DNA from: an uncultured Flavobacteriales bacterium
GTDB taxonomy: Bacteria > Bacteroidota > Bacteroidia > Flavobacteriales > BACL11
Direction: 5' to 3'
Assembly (NCBI GenBank): GCA_905612305.1
Contig: CAJQRK010000005.1
Span: forward strand, 27,861-91,860
Length of the DNA: 64,000 bases
Below the pieces are notes generated by a model. It was not told the origin of the DNA and did not search any database. It saw only the letters and a list, made by a program, of their open reading frames with translations. Below are positions 44,286-53,704 of the stretch, in pieces. The first letter of the stretch is position 1; the number at the start of each line of letters is the position of its first letter. The position numbers and the translations under genes are program-made.

Positions 44286-44816
44286 TTAATGAGAGTTAAT
44301 TTTCTTCCATAATTCCCAGATAACAATTCCGAAAGTAACTGAAATATTTAAGGAATGTTTGGTTCCGAATTGGGGTATTTCAATCACCTCATTACACATA
44401 TTTATAACTTCTTGAGCAACTCCATTAACTTCATTACCCATAATAATTGCAATTTGTTTTTTTGGTAAGCTAATATCATTCAGCATGGTCGATTTATCAG
44501 CTTGTTCAACGCCAATAACGTGATAGCCTTCAGTTTTTAATTTTTTTACAGCATCAATAGTATTTTTAGAAAATTCCCATTTAACAGAAGCAGTTGCTCC
44601 TAGTGCAGATTTACGAATTTCTTTGTCAGGAGGAGTTGCTGTAATTCCACATAAGATAATATTTTCAATTAAAAACGCATCAGAAGTACGGAATATTGAA
44701 CCTACATTTATGGCACTTCTTACATTGTCAAGGACAATAGTGATGGGTGTTTTTGTAGCACGCTTAAACTCTTCAATATTTATTCTTTCTAATTCATTGT
44801 TTTTTAACTTTCTCAT
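44286..44816 (-). CDS. TrmH/SpoU-family RNA 2'-O-methyltransferase
   Basis: A 176-aa SPOUT methyltransferase. The three trefoil-knot motifs are visible: [18 protein letters not shown] (31-48), [17 protein letters not shown] (~122-138, motif 2 with NE) and [25 protein letters not shown] (~146-170, motif 3 with SLNIS). The short length without an N-terminal extension fits a TrmH-like tRNA Gm or rRNA methylase; the target base is not predictable. It is divergent from mutS with a 35-base gap. Confidence 0.93.
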   Translation of the reverse strand: MRKLKNNELERINIEEFKRATKTPITIVLDNVRSAINVGSIFRTSDAFLIENIILCGITATPPDKEIRKSALGATASVKWEFSKNTIDAVKKLKTEGYHVIGVEQADKSTMLNDISLPKKQIAIIMGNEVNGVAQEVINMCNEVIEIPQFGTKHSLNISVTFGIVIWELWKKINSH

Positions 44817-44820
44817 CTCT

Positions 44821-44828
44821 TATATTTG
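44821..44828 (+). promoter_or_regulatory. Bacteroidota -7 box (TATATTTG) of mutS
   Basis: An exact TAnnTTTG match 23 nt before the mutS TTG start. TTG at 44797-44799 could be part of a weak -33 box. Confidence 0.6.
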
Positions 44829-44851
44829 TTGCGAAATTAAAGAATAAATTT

Positions 44852-47452
44852 TTGGCATTAAAGAATAAAAAAGAAAAAAAAATTACTCCCTTGATGGGGC
44901 AGTATAATGCAATAAAAACTAAGCATCCAGGGGCGTTGTTGTTGTTTAGGGTTGGCGATTTTTATGAAACTTTTGGTCAGGATGCTATAAAAGCATCAAG
45001 GATATTAGGCGTAGTGCTCACTGCTAGAAATAATGGTGATTCAAAGATTGAGTTAGCAGGTTTTCCACATCATTCCTTAGATACTTATTTACCTAAGTTG
45101 GTTAGGGCAGGAGAACGAGTTGCTATTTGTGATCAGTTAGAAGATCCGAAATCAGCAAAAGGAATTGTAAAAAGAGGTGTGACTGAATTGGTTACGCCAG
45201 GAGTTTCTTACAATGAATTAACTCTGGAAACAAAAAAGAATAACTTTTTGGCAGCTATTTTTTATGGCAAGAAAAATGTTGGGGTTTCTTTCTTGGATAT
45301 TTCAACTGGAGAGTTTTTAGTTGCGCAAGGTTGTGTTGGCTATATAGATAAGCTATTGCAAAGTTTGAGTCCTTCTGAGGTGATATATCAGAAAAATAAA
45401 AGACGAAAATTTGAAGAAGATTTTGGTACTTCATTTTATACATATCGCTTAGATGATTGGGCGTTTTCTGCAGATTATACCAATGAATTATTGCATAAAC
45501 AATTTGATACAAAATCCTTAAAAGGTTTTGGTATTTCTGAATTAGAAGCAGGAATTATTGCAGCTGGAGTTGCCTTGCATTATTTAAATGAAACACAGCA
45601 TAATCAAACCAAGCACATATTGGGAGTATCACGCATTGAAGAAGATAAATATGTGTGGATGGATCGTTTTACTATCAGAAATTTGGAATTATTTTACTCG
45701 CCAAATGAAGGGGCAAAAACATTGATTGATGTATTAGATGACACAAAATCGTCAATGGGAAGTAGGATGCTAAAAAGGTGGTTAGCCCTACCTCTTAAAA
45801 ACAAAAATCAAATAAGTGAACGTCATAATATAGTAGAACAAATTCTTACTGACGAAGAATTATCAGCTGTACTTTCAGATGAAATAAGCAAGATAGGAGA
45901 TTTAGAAAGATTGATTTCAAAAGTAGCAACTTTTCGGATAAACCCAAGAGAATGCTCCCGATTGAAAGATGCTTTAATTGCTTTGAAACCAATAAAAGAA
46001 ATTTGTATTACATCAGGAAAGGCATTAAAGAATCTTACTAATAAAATAAATACTTGTGACTTTATAAAAGATAGAATTGAAAGAGAACTAAGTGATAATC
46101 CTCCTATGCTTATGCATAAAGGAAATGTGATAAAACAGGGGGTAAATGCTGAATTAGATGACTTACGGTCTATCCAAAATTTAGGAAAAGAATATCTGGA
46201 TGAAATGTTGAAACGAGAGATTGAAAGAACAGGGATTACTTCTTTAAAAATATCATTTAATAATGTGTTTGGCTATTATTTGGAAGTGCGTAATCGCTTT
46301 AAAGATCAGGTGCCAGAACAGTGGATAAGAAAGCAAACCTTAGTAAGTGCTGAGCGTTATATTACGGAAGAATTAAAAGAATACGAACATAAGATATTAA
46401 GTGCTCAAGGAAAAATTTCGGAGATTGAAACTCGTTTGTTTGCTGACTTAATTGAGGCTATTTCAGTACATATTGAATCCATACAATTAAATGCTTTTGT
46501 GGTGTCGCAATTGGATTGCTTATTATCATTTTCAAGTATTGCAAAAAAGAATAATTATGCCAAACCTAGTGTAAATAATAGCGCAGATTTAGTGATAAAA
46601 CAATCTAGGCACCCAGTAATAGAACAGCAATTGGAAATGGGCGAGCCTTACATTCCTAATGATGTAACTTTAAATAGAGAAAAGCAACAAATAATGATGA
46701 TTACTGGACCGAATATGTCGGGTAAATCAGCCCTTTTAAGACAAACTGCTCTTATTGTTTTGATGGCACAAATAGGTAGTTTTGTTCCTGCAAAGTCAGC
46801 AGAAATTGGTTTGGTAGATAAGATATTTACGCGGGTAGGGGCCTCTGATAATATTTCAATGGGAGAATCTACTTTTATGGTAGAGATGAACGAAACGGCT
46901 AGTATATTGAATAATTTATCGGAAAATAGTTTAATACTTCTTGATGAGATAGGAAGAGGGACAAGTACTTATGACGGAGTCTCTATTGCATGGGCAATTG
47001 CTGAATATTTGCATGAGCACCCAACAAAATCAAAGACATTATTTGCAACCCATTATCATGAGCTGAATGAGATGACGGAGCTGTTTGATAGGATAAAGAA
47101 TTATAATGTATCGGTAAAAGAAAGTGGAAAAAATATCATTTTTATTAGAATCTTAAAAGAGGGAGGGAGTGAGCATAGTTTTGGAATACATGTTGCGAAA
47201 ATGGCAGGGATGCCAAAGCAAATTGTAAAAAAAGCAGAGAAAATTTTGAAACAATTAGAAGCATTGAGAGGAGCCTCAAAAAACACAAAAGTAATTACTG
47301 AGGAGGATGATATGCAATTGAGTTTTTTTAAGCTGGATGATCCTATTTTGGAAGAAATCAGAGATGACATAACTAATTTGGATATCAACACGTTAACACC
47401 TGTTGAAGCACTTATGAAATTGAATGAAATAAAAAAACTATTAGGAAAGTAG
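44852..47452 (+). CDS. mutS: DNA mismatch repair protein MutS
   Basis: An 866-aa mismatch sensor. The mismatch-reading FYE wedge is at 37-39 (GDFYETFG), followed by connector, lever and clamp domains, the ATPase with Walker A GPNMSGKS (619-626), [15 protein letters not shown] (Walker B and signature) and the FATHYHEL switch. The start is TTG at 44852, giving [18 protein letters not shown], close to the usual N-terminus; the next ATG (44894) would remove the conserved TPLM segment. The whole length fits MutS1. It is the upstream neighbour of two tRNA genes. Confidence 0.97.
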   Translation: MALKNKKEKKITPLMGQYNAIKTKHPGALLLFRVGDFYETFGQDAIKASRILGVVLTARNNGDSKIELAGFPHHSLDTYLPKLVRAGERVAICDQLEDPKSAKGIVKRGVTELVTPGVSYNELTLETKKNNFLAAIFYGKKNVGVSFLDISTGEFLVAQGCVGYIDKLLQSLSPSEVIYQKNKRRKFEEDFGTSFYTYRLDDWAFSADYTNELLHKQFDTKSLKGFGISELEAGIIAAGVALHYLNETQHNQTKHILGVSRIEEDKYVWMDRFTIRNLELFYSPNEGAKTLIDVLDDTKSSMGSRMLKRWLALPLKNKNQISERHNIVEQILTDEELSAVLSDEISKIGDLERLISKVATFRINPRECSRLKDALIALKPIKEICITSGKALKNLTNKINTCDFIKDRIERELSDNPPMLMHKGNVIKQGVNAELDDLRSIQNLGKEYLDEMLKREIERTGITSLKISFNNVFGYYLEVRNRFKDQVPEQWIRKQTLVSAERYITEELKEYEHKILSAQGKISEIETRLFADLIEAISVHIESIQLNAFVVSQLDCLLSFSSIAKKNNYAKPSVNNSADLVIKQSRHPVIEQQLEMGEPYIPNDVTLNREKQQIMMITGPNMSGKSALLRQTALIVLMAQIGSFVPAKSAEIGLVDKIFTRVGASDNISMGESTFMVEMNETASILNNLSENSLILLDEIGRGTSTYDGVSIAWAIAEYLHEHPTKSKTLFATHYHELNEMTELFDRIKNYNVSVKESGKNIIFIRILKEGGSEHSFGIHVAKMAGMPKQIVKKAEKILKQLEALRGASKNTKVITEEDDMQLSFFKLDDPILEEIRDDITNLDINTLTPVEALMKLNEIKKLLGK

Positions 47453-47460
47453 TTTTTGAT

Positions 47461-47490
47461 TTTGCTGTATTGAATATTTAGTTAAATTTG
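47461..47490 (+). promoter_or_regulatory. Promoter of the tRNA-Gly/tRNA-Leu pair
   Basis: TTTG at 47461-47464 and TAAATTTG at 47483-47490, spaced 18 nt, give an almost ideal Bacteroidota TTTG-N19-TAnnTTTG promoter. The tRNA starts 12 nt after the -7 box. Confidence 0.75.
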
Positions 47491-47501
47491 CTGTCCTTAA
47501 T

Positions 47502-47573
47502 GCGAGTGTAGCTCAGGGGTAGAGCATCACCTTGCCAAGGTGGGGGTCGTGAGTTCGAATCTCATCACTCGCT
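47502..47573 (+). tRNA. tRNA-Gly (anticodon GCC)
   Basis: A class I tRNA of 72 nt. Acceptor GCGAGTG pairs with CACTCGC; D arm TAGCTCAGGGGTAGAGCA; anticodon stem-loop TCACC-TTGCCAA-GGTGG gives GCC; T arm GTGAGTTCGAATCTCAT. Discriminator T; CCA not encoded. Followed after 25 nt by tRNA-Leu(TAA). Confidence 0.97.
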
Positions 47574-47598
47574 CAAGAAAAGCCATTTAAACAACCCA

Positions 47599-47682
47599 GC
47601 CCGGGTGGTGGAATTGGTAGACACGTTGGACTTAAAATCCAATGAACGTAAGTTCGTACGGGTTCAAGTCCCGTCCCGGGTA
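47599..47682 (+). tRNA. tRNA-Leu (anticodon TAA)
   Basis: A class II tRNA of 84 nt. Acceptor GCCCGGG pairs with CCCGGGT (first pair G-U), discriminator A; D arm TGGTGGAATTGGTAGACAC; anticodon stem TTGGA/TCCAA encloses CTTAAAA, giving TAA, which reads UUA, the commonest Leu codon in so A+T-rich a genome. A variable arm (TGAACGTAAGTTCGT) and T arm (ACGGGTTCAAGTCCCGT) are present. Confidence 0.97.
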
Positions 47683-47687
47683 CATAG

Positions 47688-47724
47688 CGGGAGGTTATTG
47701 AAAGATAGCCTCTCGTTTTTGTTT
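47688..47724 (+). terminator. Intrinsic terminator after the tRNA pair
   Basis: CGGGAGGTTAT and ATAGCCTCTCG form an 11-bp stem with two G-U pairs and a 6-nt loop, followed by TTTTTGTTT. It lies 5 nt after tRNA-Leu(TAA) and just before the convergent kdtA end. Confidence 0.85.
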
Positions 47725-47732
47725 CTGAGTTT

Positions 47733-48923
47733 TTACGTAATGATAGAATTTAATATTTTTGTTGTAGCTCCACTATTTTCTTGTATATAATTAATTCCAA
47801 TCGATTTATCAAAAGTTCTAAAAAAGTCAATAGCTGAAATTAGTTCTGTATAATTAGAAATTGAGATAGCTCCTTTCTGCTTTGTCAATTCTATTGCTTC
47901 ATTGAACTTTAGGTAGTTAGGCCCAAAAATAACAGGTAACCCAAAAGCAACTGCTTCTAAAATATTGTGTATTCCAACTCCAAAACCACCTCCAATATAA
48001 GCAGTATTTCCATACTGATAGATATTAGATAGGATACCAATACTGTCAATAATAAGCACATTACTATTACTGATATTTGTATTGTTTGCTTTTGAAAATA
48101 ATAAAGCATTAGTATTCCTTTGTAATGCGCTAATATGTTTTAGCTCATGTGGAGCAATAATGTAATTGTAATTAGGATTTTCCTTAATATATTTTACTAA
48201 AAGGACTTCATCTTTAGGCCAGGTACTACCGCAAATAATGGTGGTTTTGTTTTTGGAAAATCCTTCAATTAAAGGAATTCTTATTGCATTTTGAGTATTG
48301 GTAATAACGCTATCAAAACGGGTGTCGCCTGCAACAGTGCAGTTGGAAAAGCCAATATTTTTCAATAATTCTTTTGAGTTGTTATCCTGAACAAAAAAGT
48401 GACTTACGTTATTAAGTTGCTTTGCAAACCATTTGTGTCTGAAAAAAAATTGTTCCTTTCGGAAGATAGCAGATACACTATAAAAAGGGATATTTTTCTT
48501 TTTAAGCTCAGTCATATAATTGAACCAAAACTCATATTTTATAAATACTACTTTTATGGGTTTTACAATACTGATGAACCTTGTTGCATTTGCTTTAGTG
48601 TCAACCGGAAGGTAAAATATCCAATCAGCAACTTTGTAATTTTTACGGATTTCATATCCAGAAGGTGAGAAGAAAGTCAGTAATATTTTATGTTTAGGGT
48701 ATTTTTGTTTGTAGGCTTTAATAATAGGTTTCCCTTGTTCAAATTCCCCAAGTGATGCACAATGAAACCACACAATATTTTGTTCTTCTTTTATAGCTTT
48801 TGATAATCGCTTAAAAATATGTCTTCTGCCCTTAACCCATAGTTTGGCTTTGACATTAAAAAGTAATGCAAGATATATACCGAATAGATATAAATAGATG
48901 CTTATTTTGTACAAAATACGCAT
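47733..48923 (-). CDS. kdtA: 3-deoxy-D-manno-octulosonic acid transferase (KdtA/WaaA)
   Basis: A 396-aa inner-membrane-associated GT-B enzyme (family GT30) that adds Kdo to lipid A precursor. N-terminal helix (6-24), then the Kdo transferase fold: WFHCASLGEFEQGKPIIKAYKQ (~52-73), LLTFFSPSGYEIRKNY (~80-95), and in the C-terminal domain PHELKHI and YIGGGFGVGIHNILEAVAFGLPVIFGPNY, which binds CMP-Kdo. It shows that the organism makes Kdo-bearing LPS. Its ATG shares one base with the stop of the upstream barrel gene. Confidence 0.96.
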   Translation of the reverse strand: MRILYKISIYLYLFGIYLALLFNVKAKLWVKGRRHIFKRLSKAIKEEQNIVWFHCASLGEFEQGKPIIKAYKQKYPKHKILLTFFSPSGYEIRKNYKVADWIFYLPVDTKANATRFISIVKPIKVVFIKYEFWFNYMTELKKKNIPFYSVSAIFRKEQFFFRHKWFAKQLNNVSHFFVQDNNSKELLKNIGFSNCTVAGDTRFDSVITNTQNAIRIPLIEGFSKNKTTIICGSTWPKDEVLLVKYIKENPNYNYIIAPHELKHISALQRNTNALLFSKANNTNISNSNVLIIDSIGILSNIYQYGNTAYIGGGFGVGIHNILEAVAFGLPVIFGPNYLKFNEAIELTKQKGAISISNYTELISAIDFFRTFDKSIGINYIQENSGATTKILNSIIT

Positions 48924-49696
48924 TAAAAGTAATGAAATTCCTCTTCATTTTTTCGGTGAATAGGGATAATTATTTCTACTTTAAAGCCAAGTAATTTGCC
49001 CCATGATTTAGAATCTGGGTAATATTCATTTTCTTTAAAATTATAGTCTCTTTGGTTTTTAGTATAAGCCATAGTATAATTTATACCGGCGCTCATCTGG
49101 AATTTTCCGTTTTTGCTATAATATTTATAATCTGCAGAGAACTTACTGCTAAGACCATTAGTAAAACGATCATAACCTTTCTTCATTTCCTCATTAAGCT
49201 GAGGTATATTTTGGTCTTTAGTGTCAATAAAAATTTGATGTTGCAAAAAACCTAGCCCAGTTGATAGATAAAAGCCACTTAAATTGTTGTGATTAAGATT
49301 ATGTAGATATGGGAAATATCGTGTTTTTGCGTTGTGCGCATGAATTGCATAGCCAATAAAAATATATGAAGAAAGACCTCGTTCCATCAGGTTTATATTT
49401 GCATAATGACCATCAGCTCCTATTAAAGCGCCAGTTGATGTAGTTATGTTTTTAAAAATAGTACTGTCTTTTATATTATCTCCAAAAAGATAATCCCCTT
49501 CAATTCCGTAAAACATATTGTTTTCTTTCTCAATTAAAAAAGAGAACCCAATGGACGAGTTGTCACCAAAGTATTTCGCTAAATCACCAATTGGTAATTG
49601 ATGAGTATATCCAAAAGTAAATATACTTTGTTTATTTTCTTGCGCAAAAGAAGTTGAAATAATTATAGTTAGAAATAGTGTAAACAGGCCCCTCAT
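48923..49696 (-). CDS. Predicted outer-membrane protein, unknown function
   Basis: A 257-aa protein with a signal peptide (MRGLFTLFLTIIISTSFAQ). The body is a series of amphipathic strands with conserved-looking turns (FTFGYTHQLPIGDLAKYFGDNSS; FYGIEGDYLFGDNIKDS; GLSSYIFIGYAIHAHN; GFYLSTGLGFLQHQIFI; FQMSAGINYTMAYTKN), as in small 8- or 10-strand barrels. No family was identified with certainty. It is the upstream partner of kdtA (TAATG overlap), so coupling to LPS assembly is possible but unproven. Confidence 0.78.
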   Translation of the reverse strand: MRGLFTLFLTIIISTSFAQENKQSIFTFGYTHQLPIGDLAKYFGDNSSIGFSFLIEKENNMFYGIEGDYLFGDNIKDSTIFKNITTSTGALIGADGHYANINLMERGLSSYIFIGYAIHAHNAKTRYFPYLHNLNHNNLSGFYLSTGLGFLQHQIFIDTKDQNIPQLNEEMKKGYDRFTNGLSSKFSADYKYYSKNGKFQMSAGINYTMAYTKNQRDYNFKENEYYPDSKSWGKLLGFKVEIIIPIHRKNEEEFHYF

Positions 49697-49771
49697 TTAT
49701 TTTTTTCAGATTTTCGTGCTAAAATACATTTTCAGTGGCTAATAAACGCAAATCATTGGCTAATAATTGTC

Positions 49772-49779
49772 TATATTTG
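49772..49779 (+). promoter_or_regulatory. Bacteroidota -7 box (TATATTTG) of rfbB
   Basis: An exact TAnnTTTG match followed by C, 30 nt before ATG 49810. Confidence 0.6.
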
Positions 49780-49809
49780 CTCCCCATTTCAAACTAAGGA
49801 AAAGAAAAG

Positions 49810-50859
49810 ATGAGTAAAACAATTTTAATAACAGGAGGTGCTGGTTTTATTGGCTCGCATGTAGTGCGATTATTTTCAAATAAATATCCTGATTACAAAA
49901 TAGTAAACTTGGATAAATTAACCTATGCTGGGAACTTAGAAAACCTTAGAGATATTGAGAATCATGCTAATTATATTTTTGAAAAAGGCGATATAGTAGA
50001 TGAAAGATACATTAAGGATTTATTTTCAAAATATAATTTTGATGGAGTAGTACATTTAGCTGCCGAAAGTCATGTTGACCGTTCAATTACAAACCCAATG
50101 GAGTTTATTATGACCAATGTAGTGGGAACGGTTAATCTGTTGAATGCAGCTAAAGATGCATGGAAAGGAAATGAGGACGGGAAATTATTTTATCATGTTT
50201 CAACTGATGAAGTGTATGGAAGTTTAGGAGATACAGGATTGTTTTTAGAAACGACATCATACGACCCTCAATCACCATATTCATCTTCAAAAGCTAGTTC
50301 TGACCATTTTGTGCGTGCTTATGGAAATACTTATGGCATGCCTTTTGTAATTTCAAATTGCTCCAACAATTATGGGCCAAATCAGTTTCCTGAAAAACTA
50401 TTACCTCTTTTTATAAATAATATCCGAAATGGAAAAGCATTGCCCGTTTATGGTGATGGAAAATTCACGCGTGATTGGCTGTATGTAGTAGATCATGCCA
50501 TTGCGATTGATAAAATTTATCATGAAGGCAGAAATGGAGAAACCTATAATATTGGCGGGTTTAACGAATGGACAAATATCGATTTGATAAAAGTATTGTG
50601 CAAGCAAATGGATATTGCTTTAGGCAATGCTGCTGGAACTGCTGAAAATCTTATCTCCTATGTAAAAGACCGACCAGGGCATGATAAACGTTATGCTATT
50701 GATGCCAATAAATTGAAAAATGAATTAGGCTGGGAACCATCTTTACAATTTGAAGAAGGATTGGTAAAAACTATTGCTTGGTATTTAGGGAATAAAGAAT
50801 GGATGGATAATATTACTTCAGGTGATTATCAAAATTACTACAAACAACAATACAGTTAA
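49810..50859 (+). CDS. rfbB: dTDP-glucose 4,6-dehydratase
   Basis: A 349-aa short-chain dehydrogenase-type enzyme that makes dTDP-4-keto-6-deoxyglucose, the branch point to rhamnose and other deoxysugars. NAD-binding GGAGFIG is at 9-15; STDEVYG (131-137) supplies the Asp133/Glu134 acid pair and Tyr157/Lys161 (SPYSSSKASSDHF) complete the active site. NCSNNYGPNQFPEKLLPL and RDWLYVVDH are family marks. The other rhamnose genes are not in the window; the next gene is a CpsB-type phosphatase, so a capsule or exopolysaccharide role is likely. Confidence 0.96.
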   Translation: MSKTILITGGAGFIGSHVVRLFSNKYPDYKIVNLDKLTYAGNLENLRDIENHANYIFEKGDIVDERYIKDLFSKYNFDGVVHLAAESHVDRSITNPMEFIMTNVVGTVNLLNAAKDAWKGNEDGKLFYHVSTDEVYGSLGDTGLFLETTSYDPQSPYSSSKASSDHFVRAYGNTYGMPFVISNCSNNYGPNQFPEKLLPLFINNIRNGKALPVYGDGKFTRDWLYVVDHAIAIDKIYHEGRNGETYNIGGFNEWTNIDLIKVLCKQMDIALGNAAGTAENLISYVKDRPGHDKRYAIDANKLKNELGWEPSLQFEEGLVKTIAWYLGNKEWMDNITSGDYQNYYKQQYS

Positions 50860-51596
50860 TGTTAAAATGGTTTTCAAAAAAGAAAGAAGAGGACTGCACT
50901 CCTCTTGATTTTTCAGTATTGAAAACAGATATTCATTCCCATTTTATTCCAGGAATAGATGATGGCGCTCCTGACTTAGAAGCCTCAATTTATCTTATTA
51001 AAAAAATGCAGGAATTAGGCTACAAAAAAGTAATTACCAGCCCACATGTGATGAGTGATTTTTACAAAAACACTCCTGAAATAATATTAGAAGGACTTAC
51101 TGATGTGCGTGCAGAGCTGAAAAGGCAAAACATCAATATGGACATTGAAGCAGCTGCAGAATATTATATTGATTTTGATTTTGAACAGAAAATAGGCAAG
51201 GAGAAATTCTTAACTTTTGGGGATAATTATATTTTGGTAGAACTTTCATTTATGCAAGCACCAAACAACTTATTTGACATTATATTTAAACTCCAAATGG
51301 AGGATTATAAAGTAGTGCTGGCACACCCAGAGCGCTATGCTTATTATGTAGAAAAGGATTATGAAGAATTAGTGGCAAGAGGAGTGCTTTTGCAAATTAA
51401 TTTACTTTCATTAATTGGGTACTACTCTCCTAAAATACAACAAAAAACAAAAGGACTAATTGCTGAAAATCAAGTGAGTTTTGTTGGTACAGATTGCCAT
51501 AATATGAGCCATGCAGCATTATACGAAAAATGCCAGACTCAAAAAGACTGGCATGATTTGGTAAATAGCGGAAAACTATTAAACGCTACTTTATAA
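50859..51596 (+). CDS. CpsB/YwqE-type tyrosine phosphatase (PHP domain)
   Basis: A 245-aa PHP-domain metallophosphatase. DIHSHFIPGIDDGAPDLEASIYLIKKM (24-50) gives His26, His28 and Asp34/Asp35; later TSPHVMSDFY, EYYIDFDFE, LAHPERYAYY and GTDCHNMSHAA supply the other metal ligands. In capsule systems this enzyme dephosphorylates the BY-kinase. No BY-kinase is in the window. The ATG overlaps the rfbB stop by one base (TAATG), which supports a polysaccharide function. The 3' end overlaps fabD by 6 nt. Confidence 0.93.
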   Translation: MLKWFSKKKEEDCTPLDFSVLKTDIHSHFIPGIDDGAPDLEASIYLIKKMQELGYKKVITSPHVMSDFYKNTPEIILEGLTDVRAELKRQNINMDIEAAAEYYIDFDFEQKIGKEKFLTFGDNYILVELSFMQAPNNLFDIIFKLQMEDYKVVLAHPERYAYYVEKDYEELVARGVLLQINLLSLIGYYSPKIQQKTKGLIAENQVSFVGTDCHNMSHAALYEKCQTQKDWHDLVNSGKLLNATL

Positions 51597-52472
51597 ACTT
51601 GCACTTTGCGTTTCAAGTTGACGATCTACTTTGTTAAACAAACCTTGTAATACTTTTCCAGGACCTACCTCAGTAACTGAAGTTAATCCATCAGCTATCA
51701 TTTGTTGCATTATTTGCGTCCATAATACTGGTGCTGTTAATTGCTTTTTTAAGTTTTCTTTAATTTCTTTAGCATTAGTAATAGGTTTTGCTGTTACGTT
51801 TTGGTAAACAGGACAACTTCCTTCTGAAAAATTAGTTGAGTCAATGGCTTGCTCTAATTCTGCTTGTGCTGGTTCCATAAGTGGTGAGTGAAACGCACCG
51901 CCAACAGGAAGTTTAAGCGCTCTTCTGGCACCAGCTTCAGTAAGTTTTACGCAAGCAATATCAATCCCCTCATTACTCCCAGAAATTACCAATTGCCCAG
52001 GGCAATTATAGTTAGCAGGCACTACAATTTCATCAATTGCTGAACAGATATTTTCGACAACTTCATTTTCTAATCCTAGGATAGCGGCCATAGTTGAAGG
52101 ATTTTGTTCGCATGCTTTTTGCATAGCTATAGCCCTTTTTGACACCAATTTTAATCCATCTTCAAATGATAAAAAGCCAGCAGAAACTAAGGCTGAAAAT
52201 TCGCCCAAGGAATGCCCAGCAACCATTTTTGGCACAAAAGAAGCTCCTAATAATTTTGCTAAAATTACAGAATGTAAAAAGATAGCAGGTTGCGTTACTT
52301 TTGTTTTTTTTAGAGCTTCAGTATCTCCTCCAAACATAACATCTGTAATTGAGAATCCTAAAATTTTGTTTGCTTTATCAAATAATTGTTTAGCTCTTGC
52401 TGATGCTTCATAAAGGTCTTTTCCCATTCCAGGAAATTGCGCTCCTTGACCAGGAAATACATATGCTTTCAT
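51591..52472 (-). CDS. fabD: Malonyl-CoA:ACP transacylase
   Basis: A 293-aa enzyme that loads malonyl units on acyl carrier protein for fatty-acid synthesis. The nucleophile is Ser88 (AGHSLGE), the active-site partner is His195 (GGAFHSPLM), and VFPGQGAQFPGMGKDL (5-20) and TQPAIFLHS are family features. It is convergent with the CpsB-type gene and follows folE by about 38 nt on the same strand, so it may share its transcript. Confidence 0.97.
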   Translation of the reverse strand: MKAYVFPGQGAQFPGMGKDLYEASARAKQLFDKANKILGFSITDVMFGGDTEALKKTKVTQPAIFLHSVILAKLLGASFVPKMVAGHSLGEFSALVSAGFLSFEDGLKLVSKRAIAMQKACEQNPSTMAAILGLENEVVENICSAIDEIVVPANYNCPGQLVISGSNEGIDIACVKLTEAGARRALKLPVGGAFHSPLMEPAQAELEQAIDSTNFSEGSCPVYQNVTAKPITNAKEIKENLKKQLTAPVLWTQIMQQMIADGLTSVTEVGPGKVLQGLFNKVDRQLETQSASL

Positions 52473-52510
52473 ATAAAATATAGTTTTGAGTAACTAATAA
52501 CTAGCCTGTT

Positions 52511-53074
52511 TTATTTTATCAAATTCATAAATTCTGAACGCGTTTTTTCATCTTTTAAAAAGATGCCGGAAAAAGCTGAAGTTGTAGTTGAGGAATGTTG
52601 TTTTTGCACGCCTCTCATTTGCATGCAAAGGTGTTGTGCTTCTATTACAACCGCTACTCCTCTTGGGTTTAAGACGTCTTGCAAACAATCTTTTATTTGA
52701 TCTGTCAATCGCTCTTGCACTTGTAATCTTCTGGCAAATACATCTACAATTCTTGGTATTTTACTTAAACCTACAATGCACCCATTTGGGATATAGGCAA
52801 TGTGTGCTTTTCCAAAAAAAGGTAACATGTGGTGCTCGCATAAGGAGTATAGCTCAATATCTTTTACTACAACCATCTGGCTATAATCTTCTGAAAACAT
52901 GGCTGATTTTAAAATTTCAGCAGGATTTTGTTTGTAGCCATTGGTCAGAAAATCCATAGATTTGGCTACACGTTCAGGAGTTTTTAAAAGACCTTCTCTA
53001 TCAGGATTTTCGCCAAGTTCAGATAAAACCGATTTGATATTATCAGCTAGGTGTTTATTGTAAGTATCACTCAT
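52511..53074 (-). CDS. folE: GTP cyclohydrolase I
   Basis: A 187-aa enzyme that converts GTP to dihydroneopterin triphosphate, first step of folate synthesis. Zinc and active-site residues occur in [35 protein letters not shown] and the [12 protein letters not shown] helix; [17 protein letters not shown] is the N-terminal signature. I start at ATG 53074 (MSDTYNKHL): the frame is open to 53128, but a TATATTTG box at 53093-53100 on this strand lies inside that extension. Divergent from mqnB across a 54-base gap. Confidence 0.96.
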   Translation of the reverse strand: MSDTYNKHLADNIKSVLSELGENPDREGLLKTPERVAKSMDFLTNGYKQNPAEILKSAMFSEDYSQMVVVKDIELYSLCEHHMLPFFGKAHIAYIPNGCIVGLSKIPRIVDVFARRLQVQERLTDQIKDCLQDVLNPRGVAVVIEAQHLCMQMRGVQKQHSSTTTSAFSGIFLKDEKTRSEFMNLIK

Positions 53075-53092
53075 TTTTTTATAAATATGGGG

Positions 53093-53100
53093 CAAATATA
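53093..53100 (-). promoter_or_regulatory. Bacteroidota -7 box (TATATTTG) of folE
   Basis: An exact TAnnTTTG match on the minus strand followed by CC, 18 nt before ATG 53074. It is an exact mirror of the mqnB box at 53117-53124. Confidence 0.65.
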
Positions 53101-53116
53101 CTACCTTTTCTTTTGG

Positions 53117-53124
53117 TATATTTG
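53117..53124 (+). promoter_or_regulatory. Bacteroidota -7 box (TATATTTG) of mqnB-mqnD
   Basis: An exact TAnnTTTG match followed by CC, only 4 nt before ATG 53129. A start about 7 nt downstream would leave the transcript leaderless or nearly so. Confidence 0.6.
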
Positions 53125-53128
53125 CCAA

Positions 53129-53704
53129 ATGAAGATACTATTGGTTGTGGCTACAAAATCAGAAATTTTTGAAGATAAATTCAAGCATTGTGATGTGATG
53201 GTTACCGGTGTAGGAATGGTGAACACTACTTTCTTTTTAACCAAGAGGTTGAGTAAAAGATCTTATGATTTAGTGATAAACATGGGTGTTGCCGGTTCTT
53301 TTTCTGATGAAATAAAAATAGGAGATGTGGTTGAAGTTATAGAAGATAATTTTTCAGAAATTGGTTTTGAAGATGGTAATAATTTTTCTAAATTCACTAA
53401 CTTTGGGATTGAAAATTCCTTCAAGGTTGACAAAAAAACAAATTTTAAAAAAGCAAAAGGAATTACTGTAAATACTGTTCATGGAAATAAAAAGACAATT
53501 ACTGAAATTATTAGCAGATTAAACCCAGATGTGGAAAGCATGGAAGGTGCAGCTTGTTTTATGGTGTGTAAAAAGTTTAAAATTCCTTGTATTCAGATTA
53601 GAGCTATTTCTAATAAAGTAGAAAAACGCAATCCAGAAAATTGGGATTTAGATTTGGCAATTTTAAACTTAAATACTGAAGTAGAAAAAATTATCGATTG
53701 CTGA
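53129..53704 (+). CDS. mqnB: Futalosine hydrolase
   Basis: A 191-aa nucleosidase of the MTA/SAH nucleosidase fold that releases hypoxanthine from futalosine in the alternative menaquinone pathway. [17 protein letters not shown] (~25-41), [10 protein letters not shown] (~51-60), [15 protein letters not shown] (~145-159, catalytic-type Glu in ESMEG) and [19 protein letters not shown] (~166-184) match the family. Start is ATG 53129; the open frame from 53051 would cross the promoter region. The stop overlaps the mqnD ATG (TGATG... sharing one A). Confidence 0.92.
   Translation: MKILLVVATKSEIFEDKFKHCDVMVTGVGMVNTTFFLTKRLSKRSYDLVINMGVAGSFSDEIKIGDVVEVIEDNFSEIGFEDGNNFSKFTNFGIENSFKVDKKTNFKKAKGITVNTVHGNKKTITEIISRLNPDVESMEGAACFMVCKKFKIPCIQIRAISNKVEKRNPENWDLDLAILNLNTEVEKIIDC

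Noticed and set aside
47605-47790. 61-codon plus-strand ORF across tRNA-Leu(TAA)
   Set aside because: It overlaps the tRNA and its terminator; no coding signal.
52588-52959. 123-codon ORF antisense to folE
   Set aside because: Shadow of a clear gene; Leu/Val-rich composition from reversed codons.
53051-53128. Longer mqnB start
   Set aside because: It crosses the divergent promoter region and adds a hydrophobic stretch absent from cytosolic family members.
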